A stretch of 33,415 bases of DNA, from positions 1 through 33,415 of the forward strand of contig CAYJWI010000013.1 in assembly GCA_964373815.1 (NCBI GenBank). The letters run 5' to 3'. Each line of letters begins with the position of its first letter. Within the stretch, counting starts at the first letter, position 1. This document shows positions 28,914 to 33,415 of the stretch, piece after piece. Source of the DNA: UBA10205 sp964373815. Lineage in GTDB: Archaea > Iainarchaeota > Iainarchaeia > Iainarchaeales > Iainarchaeaceae. A model generated the notes under the pieces. That model saw only the letters and a program-made list of their open reading frames with translations. It made no database searches and was not told the DNA's origin. Position numbers and translations under genes: made by a program.

Positions 28914-29600
28914 ATGAAGAAAATTGTTTTGGCAAGCGCTCTGCTCCTGTTCGGGGTGCTCTTAAGCTCATTTGCTTCGGCTGATTGGTTCGGCTCAAGC
29001 GCAAGCAGGGGATTGACTGGCCTTGCAGTCATTGCGGGCTCGGATGAAGGCACTGCCGTTGACGCAAGTGCGGACGCAGCAGCAGAGGTAACAACAGCTG
29101 CGAGTGCGGGCAAAAAGGCATTGAAGGAGGACATAATGGCTGCCTTGACAAAGTCAAGGAAAATGAGGGAGGCTGCAAGGAAAGCGGCCATGGTGAAAGT
29201 AAAGGCAGTGAAGGCTGAACGCAGGGAAACCGTAGTCGGAATTGCGCAGGACCAAAACCTGACCGGCCAGCAGAAGGCCGAGCAGATAAAGGGTGTAATG
29301 GAAAAGTCAAAAGGAGACATTGATGCAATTAAACAAGAGAGGAAAGAAACCGTTAAGGCAATCAAAGAAGAACGCAAGAAGACCGTAAAGTACACGGTGG
29401 AAGAGGCAAAGAAGATTGCCAAGGCGACAATAGCAGCTTCAACCGAAGCCAGGAAGAAGAAGGCAGCGGCCAACGAAAAGGAAAGGGCAATGAAAAGGGC
29501 GAAAGCAATTGCAAACGCGAGGGCAACGGTCAAAGTCACCACGAATGATGGCGTCACCGCGGCTTCCGCGGACGCCAACGCTCAAGCGGCAAGCTCTTAA
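28914..29600 (+). CDS. Secreted Ala/Lys/Glu-rich helical protein
   Basis: A 228-residue protein with an N-terminal signal sequence (MKKIVLASALLLFGVLLSSF then ASA, cleavage likely before Asp24). After a low-complexity Ala-rich part (about 47-70), residues 66-210 are continuous charged helix with repeated KETVKAI, RKKTVKYT, ARKKKAAANEKERAMKRAKA, suggesting a long coiled coil or single alpha-helix. The C-terminus is Ala/Asp/Ser rich. No Cys, no sorting signal that I recognise. GGAGG at 28901-28905 gives a strong Shine-Dalgarno. I match no named family; a surface or DNA-associated role is speculative. Confidence 0.75.
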   Translation: MKKIVLASALLLFGVLLSSFASADWFGSSASRGLTGLAVIAGSDEGTAVDASADAAAEVTTAASAGKKALKEDIMAALTKSRKMREAARKAAMVKVKAVKAERRETVVGIAQDQNLTGQQKAEQIKGVMEKSKGDIDAIKQERKETVKAIKEERKKTVKYTVEEAKKIAKATIAASTEARKKKAAANEKERAMKRAKAIANARATVKVTTNDGVTAASADANAQAASS

Positions 29601-29613
29601 AATAAAAATTCTT

Positions 29614-29650
29614 CGGCTCCGGGGCTTCCCGGGGCATTTTCCCTTTTTTT
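29614..29650 (+). terminator. Hairpin plus T-tract after the secreted-protein gene
   Basis: CCGGG and CCCGG form a 5-bp stem with a GCTT loop within 29620-29636, followed by CATTTTCCC and a seven-T run. It lies between the secreted-protein gene and the rRNA promoter, so it would insulate the rRNA operon. Confidence 0.5.
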
Positions 29651-29677
29651 CGTCTATAGCCGCATTCGGCGGCGGAA

Positions 29678-29715
29678 AGCTTTATAAATCAAGCATGAGC
29701 CTATATAGTAGAGAA
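29678..29715 (+). promoter_or_regulatory. rRNA operon promoter
   Basis: CTTTATAAAT at about 29680-29689, preceded by purine-rich CGGAAAG (a plausible BRE), is the best TATA box between 29650 and the 16S gene. Transcription would start near 29713. A second AT-rich box, CCTATATAG, lies at about 29699-29707. Confidence 0.6.
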
Positions 29716-30045
29716 TAGCCAACCAAACATTACATTAATTCCCAATTTACGCCATAAATCCGCGTTTAAACGCGTTTTTGACATTGCAATGCCCTGCATT
29801 GCGCGTGCATTTTTTGCACGCTGGTTGGCTCATGAGTACCCGAGCTTTTTTGGGTATGATGTGGTTATGCCAGAGGTTTTCCGCAACGGAAAACACTCTA
29901 TACTTCGCCGGAATTATTTTTGCCTAGGCGAGGCAATTTTGCAGGCAGACCCCTCATCTGGGAATGAAACCTCAAAAAAAATGTTCCGGCGATTAAACAA
30001 TTCCATTAGGCAAATACTAAAGCCAAAAGGCTTCAGTTGTAAATA
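29716..30045 (+). other. rRNA leader with hairpins and the 5' arm of the pre-16S processing stem
   Basis: No protein is supported here; an ORF at 29789 runs into 16S and is ignored. The leader has a perfect palindrome CGCGTTTAAACGCG (29761-29774), a GCGTGCA/TGCACGC hairpin (29803-29821), a TACCC/GGGTA hairpin near 29837-29856, and TTCCGCAACGGAAA (29879-29892). The last is complementary over all 14 nt to 31567-31580 after 16S, with further GCCA (29869-29872) and CACT (29894-29897) pairing to 31587-31590 and 31562-31565. Confidence 0.65.
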
Positions 30046-31536
30046 ATTCCAGCTGATCCTGCTGGCGGATACTGCTATCGAAGTTCGACTCAGCCATGCA
30101 AGTCTTAGAGCCATAGTCACGGTTGGCTCTGGCGTACGGCTCAGTAACACGTGGTTAATCTACCCTAAAGAGGAGCAAATCCCGGGAAACTGGGGCTAAC
30201 ACTCCATAGGCATAGGCAACTGGAATGTGCCTATTCCCAAAAAGAGCGCACCATGCAAGCGTTTCTGCTCTAGGATGAGACTGCGGTGGATTAGGTAGTT
30301 GGCGGGGTAATTGCCCACCAAGCCGACGATCCATACGGGCCTTGAGAGAGGTAGCCCGGAGAAGGGTACTGAGATAAGGACCCTAGCCCTACGGGGTGCA
30401 GCAGGCGCGAAAATTCTGCAATACACGAAAGTGTGACAGAGGAACTTCGAGTGCTCACACAGTGAGCTTTTGCCAACTGCAGGAAGGTTGGCGAATAAGG
30501 AGTGGGTAAGATACGTGCCAGCCGCCGCGGTAATACGTACAGTCCAAGTGGTATCCCCTGATATTGGGCCTAAAGCGTTCGTAGCCGGCCCTGTAAGTCC
30601 CTGGTGAAATCGGCCTGCCTAAAGGGTCGAATTGCCAGGGATACTGCTGGGCTCGAGACCGGAAGACGTGAAGGGAATTTTCGGAGTAACGGTGAAATGT
30701 TGTGATCCCGAAAAGACCACCAGTAGCGAAGGCGCTTCACGAGAACGGCTCTGACGGTGAGGAACGAAAGCTGGGGGAGCGACCCGGATTAGATACCCGG
30801 TTAGTCCCAGCCGTAAACGATGCGGACTAGGTGTTCTAGCACTCATGTAGTGCGGGAGTGCCGAAGCGAAGGTCTTAAGTCCGCCGCCTGGGAAGTATAC
30901 TCGCAAGGGTGAAACTTAATGGAATTGGCGGGGACGCACTACAAGGGGTGGATGCTGCGGTTTAATTGGACACAACGCCAGAAAACTCACCAGGGGCGAC
31001 AGTAGAATGATGGACAGTCTGAAGGGCTTTCCTGACACGCTGAGAGGTGTTGTATGGTCATCGTCAGCTCGTACTATGAAGCGTCCTGTCAACTCAGGCA
31101 ACGGGCGAGACCCACGTCCATAGTTGCTATTTCCCGATTCCGGGGGAGCACTCTATGGAGACTGCAGAGGCAACTCTGAGGAAGGAGTGGGCAACGGTAG
31201 ATCTGTATGGCCCGAATCTCCTGGGCTACACGCGGCATACAATGGACAAGACAATGAGTCTCGAGCCCGAAAGGGTAAGGTAATCCCAGAAACTTGTCCT
31301 TAGTTCGGATTGAGGGCTGTAACCCGCCCTCATGAAGATGGAATCCCCAGTAATCGCGTGTCACTATCGCGCGGTGAATTAGTCCCTGCGTCTTGCACAC
31401 ACCGCCCATCAAGCCAGCCGAGTGAGGTTTTGATGAGGCCATTCTCTCAGAGGATGGTCGATTCAGAATTTCGCGAGGGGGGCTAAGTTGTAACAAGGTG
31501 TCCGTAGGGGAACCTGCGGACGGATCACCTCCTTTC
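30046..31536 (+). rRNA. 16S ribosomal RNA
   Basis: Full-length, about 1,490 nt. The 5' end ATTCCAGCTGATCCTGC corresponds to archaeal ATTCCGGTTGATCC. The 515-530 segment GTGCCAGCCGCCGCGG is at 30515, ATTAGATACCC at 30788, and the 3' end GGATCACCTCC at 31523-31533, giving the CCTCC anti-Shine-Dalgarno. No intron is apparent. Unusual: A31408 with T31489 (E. coli 1405-1496) and T31053 (E. coli 1054), plus several primer-site differences (see findings). The sequence has domain-typical archaeal segments but is clearly divergent, which supports a deep or fast-evolving lineage. Mature ends are by comparison only. Confidence 0.97.
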
Positions 31537-31824
31537 AACGTTCTGCAAATGCAGAACAAAAAGTGATTTCCGTTGCGGAACTTAGATGGCATAACCACAA
31601 CAACCTTTTTCTTTTCGTTGACACGGAAAGAACCCGAGCAAAACCAAGGGGTTTTGCGGGGCCTGACAGAGCATGGCTCTGCCAGGAAAGGTTGGCGAAA
31701 AAGAAAAGTGTCAAAAAATTGCATTGCAAGCTTTTTTGCAATGTTGCAGGAAACTCTCGCATGCAACTGCGCTTTTGGAAAATTTTTCCGGCCAGGGGAG
31801 CTAAGTTGCACGTGGAAATTTCGC
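31537..31824 (+). other. 16S-tRNA-Ala spacer with processing stems
   Basis: No gene is seen. GTTCTGCA/TGCAGAAC forms an 8-bp hairpin right after 16S (31540-31557). AGTG plus TTTCCGTTGCGGAA (31562-31580) and TGGC (31587-31590) form the 3' arm of the pre-16S stem. Further hairpins are AAAACC/GGTTTT (about 31641-31656), CAGAG/CTCTG (about 31666-31680) and CATTGCAA/TTGCAATG (31722-31743). A 17-nt segment at 31694-31710 is repeated exactly at 31970-31986. Confidence 0.6.
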
Positions 31825-31896
31825 GGGCCCTTAGCTCAGCGGCAGAGCGCTCCGTTTGCATCGGAGAGGCCACGGGTTCAAATCCCGTAGGGTCCA
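31825..31896 (+). tRNA. tRNA-Ala (UGC)
   Basis: A 72-nt cloverleaf between 16S and 23S, the common archaeal location. Acceptor GGGCCCT pairs with AGGGTCC (one G-U), D-stem GCTC/GAGC, anticodon loop TTTGCAT with TGC, T-stem CGGG/CCCG with loop TTCAAAT. Discriminator A31896; CCA is not encoded. No intron. Confidence 0.97.
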
Positions 31897-32316
31897 TCCT
31901 CGCCTTTTTCTTTCTCATGCAAGAGAAAGAAAAACGCGACCGAAAAAGAAAGAGAAGCAAAAAAGATCCGGCGAAAAAGAAAAGTGCGAGCCGAAAACAA
32001 AGAGAAGCAAAAGAAGTTTTGCGGAAAAGGAAAAGTGTGAATAAAAAATCGGAAGAAGAAAAATAATCAGGAAAAGTTATTGCATCCGCAGATTTTTGCG
32101 GATGTTTGAAAAAAGTCTGCAGGCGTTTGCGAAGCAAAGCCTACCTTGGCCCAAGCGCAGGTAGGGTGCTCCCCCAACGTGAGCAGACGTTGTTACGCTT
32201 ACAACAAACAGTTCACATTTTGTAAGGACGCATCCCGAGTTGTTTTGGGATGCAGGATAGAGCTGATACCCTTCCCGGGGTTTTTGGCCATGATGTCGTG
32301 CATTGGCAGACCGATC
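31897..32316 (+). other. tRNA-Ala to 23S spacer: A-rich repeats and several hairpins
   Basis: Positions 31905-31934 form a perfect 12-bp hairpin (TTTTTCTTTCTC with GAGAAAGAAAAA). Two tandem, diverged ~50-nt copies follow (31936-31985 and 31986-32036), rich in GAAAAAG-type words. CATCCGCA/TGCGGATG (32083-32104), CCTAC/GTAGG (about 32140-32165), CAACGT/ACGTTG (32175-32191), CTTACAA/TTGTAAG (about 32198-32226) and GCATCCC/GGGATGC (32230-32253) are hairpins. I match no known RNA; it is part of the pre-23S leader, perhaps with an inserted structured RNA. Confidence 0.5.
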
Positions 32317-33415
32317 GGTTTAAGAGTTCTGTAAACCGCATAGTGGATGACTAGGCTTGGAAGCTGTCGAAGGGCGTGGCAAGCTGCGATAAGCCAAGGC
32401 GAGCTGCATGCAAGCTTTGAACCTTGGATCCCTGAACTGCTCCGATTAGGAGCGGGAACGCCGGGAATTGAAGCATCTTAGTACCGGCAGGAAAAGAAAG
32501 CAAAAGCGATTCTGTTATTAGGGTCGACCGAAGGCAGAAGAGGACAAACCGAATCCCTTGCCGCGAGGCGTGGGAGATGTGGTGTTTTGGGCCTTGTTAC
32601 AATCTCTCTTTGCTAGCTGAAGTCAACTGGAACGTTGTGCCAGAGAGCGTGAAAGCCGCGTAAGCGGAACAAAGAGAGTTGAGTGCAGGGTACCCCGAGT
32701 ATGGCGCGTTGGATATCGCGTCAGAATCCGCGAGGCAATTACTCGCAATCCTAAATACTCTCCAAGTCCGATAGCTCACTAGTACCGTGAGGGAAAGTTG
32801 AAAAGTACCCTTAACAGGGGGTGAAAAGCGCCTGAAACTATGCGGTCACAGGCTGGCAAGGCACAGAAGAGGTAAAGCTCTGCGAATTGAAGGAAGGAGA
32901 CTTCCGGATAGAGCATGAGTGATTCAGTGTCTTGCTGTTCGTCCTGAAACACGAGCGAGGGAGTTTACGGCTGTGGCGAGGTTAATCCCTTACGGGGAGA
33001 AGCCGGAGCGAAAGCGAGTGCGCGCAACCCCTTTACTGGGGCGAGGCGCAGGGTATGAATAGTGCCCAAGTCACAGACGCCAGACCTGAAACCAGGTGAT
33101 CTATTCCTTTGCAGGTTGAAGTCCCCCTTCCGGGGGATGGAAGACCGAATCCAGTGTTCGTCCAACGGCTTGGGTGACATGGGAATAGGAGTAAAATGCC
33201 ATTCGAACCTGGTGATTGCAGGTTCCTTCCGAAAAAGCTCTTAGGCTTGCCTTCGCTGAGGTTGGCTGTGGGGTAGAGATACTGATTAGAAAGTACTGGT
33301 TGGAAACTTCCAGCTTTCTTGTCAAACTCCCAATCTGCAGCCGCCGAAGAAGCGAGGAGTAGGGGTGCGTGGGGTAAGCCCCGTATCCTGAAGGGGAACG
33401 ACCCAACCCTGGGTT
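32317..33415 (+). rRNA. 23S ribosomal RNA, 5' portion (runs off the window)
   Basis: The 5' end GGTTTAAGAGTTCTGTAAAC followed by CGCATAGTGGATGACTAGG corresponds to E. coli GGTTAAGCGACTAAGCGTAC and the GTGGATGCC segment. Conserved domain I pieces follow: AGTACCGTGAGGGAAAG at about 32780-32796 and GAAAAGTACCC at about 32800-32810. About 1,100 nt are present. The mature start is approximate. No intron or insertion is obvious in this part. Confidence 0.95.

Noticed and set aside
29789..30046. 85-residue ORF before 16S
   Set aside because: It covers the rRNA leader hairpins and the processing-stem arm and ends at the 16S start; no protein family recognised.
31563..32066. 167-residue plus-strand ORF across tRNA-Ala
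   Set aside because: It reads through the tRNA and the pre-16S stem arm, and its Lys-rich end simply reflects A-rich spacer repeats.
32083..32316. RNase P, SRP or 5S RNA in the pre-23S spacer
   Set aside because: None of the conserved core sequences of these RNAs could be found.
1..33415. CRISPR array
   Set aside because: I found no regularly spaced repeats of 24-40 nt with unique spacers; the repeats present are tandem (13820-13853), spacer-derived (31694-32036) or two-copy (18528, 20401).

Overview
This window comes from an archaeal chromosome, most likely a small-genome DPANN-type lineage. What shows this directly: archaeal-type ribosomal proteins eL40 and eL41, a PIP-box FEN1, an archaeal tRNA-splicing endonuclease, an archaeal/eukaryal TrpRS, a UbiA-family digeranylgeranylglyceryl-phosphate synthase for ether lipids, a histone-fold protein, TATA boxes about 25 nt before many start codons (leaderless genes), a box C/D guide RNA, and a 16S-tRNA-Ala-23S operon. 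The DPANN assignment is inference from gene types and unusual 16S positions; I cannot name the phylum.

Layout. 1-50: right-end-like hairpins of an IS200/IS605 element. 263-4226: ferredoxin, Bcp peroxiredoxin, His-rich lipoprotein, purE, CPA2 antiporter, unknown protein. 4320-6375: box C/D sRNA directly before ilvD, then a very short histone. 6532-10230: M24 peptidase, endA, trpS, a small Cys protein, a Usp-like protein, an unknown protein. 10341-12457: fen1 and an iron-ADH. 12539-17968: folC diverging from a thiamine cassette (thiamine pyrophosphokinase, thiB, thiP, thiQ). 18017-20600: a toxin-antitoxin island (hicBA, a RelE-like pair, two unknown genes) with two diverged copies of a ~190-nt noncoding element, one before and one after the RelE/unknown-gene block. 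20609-23895: pcm, an HTH regulator and the lipid synthase in one operon, an unknown gene, eL40. 24069-24958: tRNA-Glu and a TumE/TumA-like pair. 25076-28819: YhhQ-type transporter, folB, folK, eL41, two glycosyltransferases. 28914-29600: a secreted Ala/Lys-rich protein. 29601-33415: rRNA promoter, leader, 16S, tRNA-Ala, spacer and the 5' third of 23S.

How it fits together. The cell appears to import thiamine and pyrophosphorylate it, and carries three folate-pathway genes (folC, folB, folK). EndA could process the pre-16S stem that I can pair across the 16S gene. The box C/D RNA has one guide that pairs 12 nt with helix 34 of the window's own 16S, and a second, weaker one that points to the position equivalent to E. 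coli C1402.

Most notable: that guide RNA; 16S decoding-site changes (an A-U pair in place of the near-universal G1405-C1496, and U at 1054); a histone with no third helix; and the repeated noncoding element of the toxin-antitoxin island.
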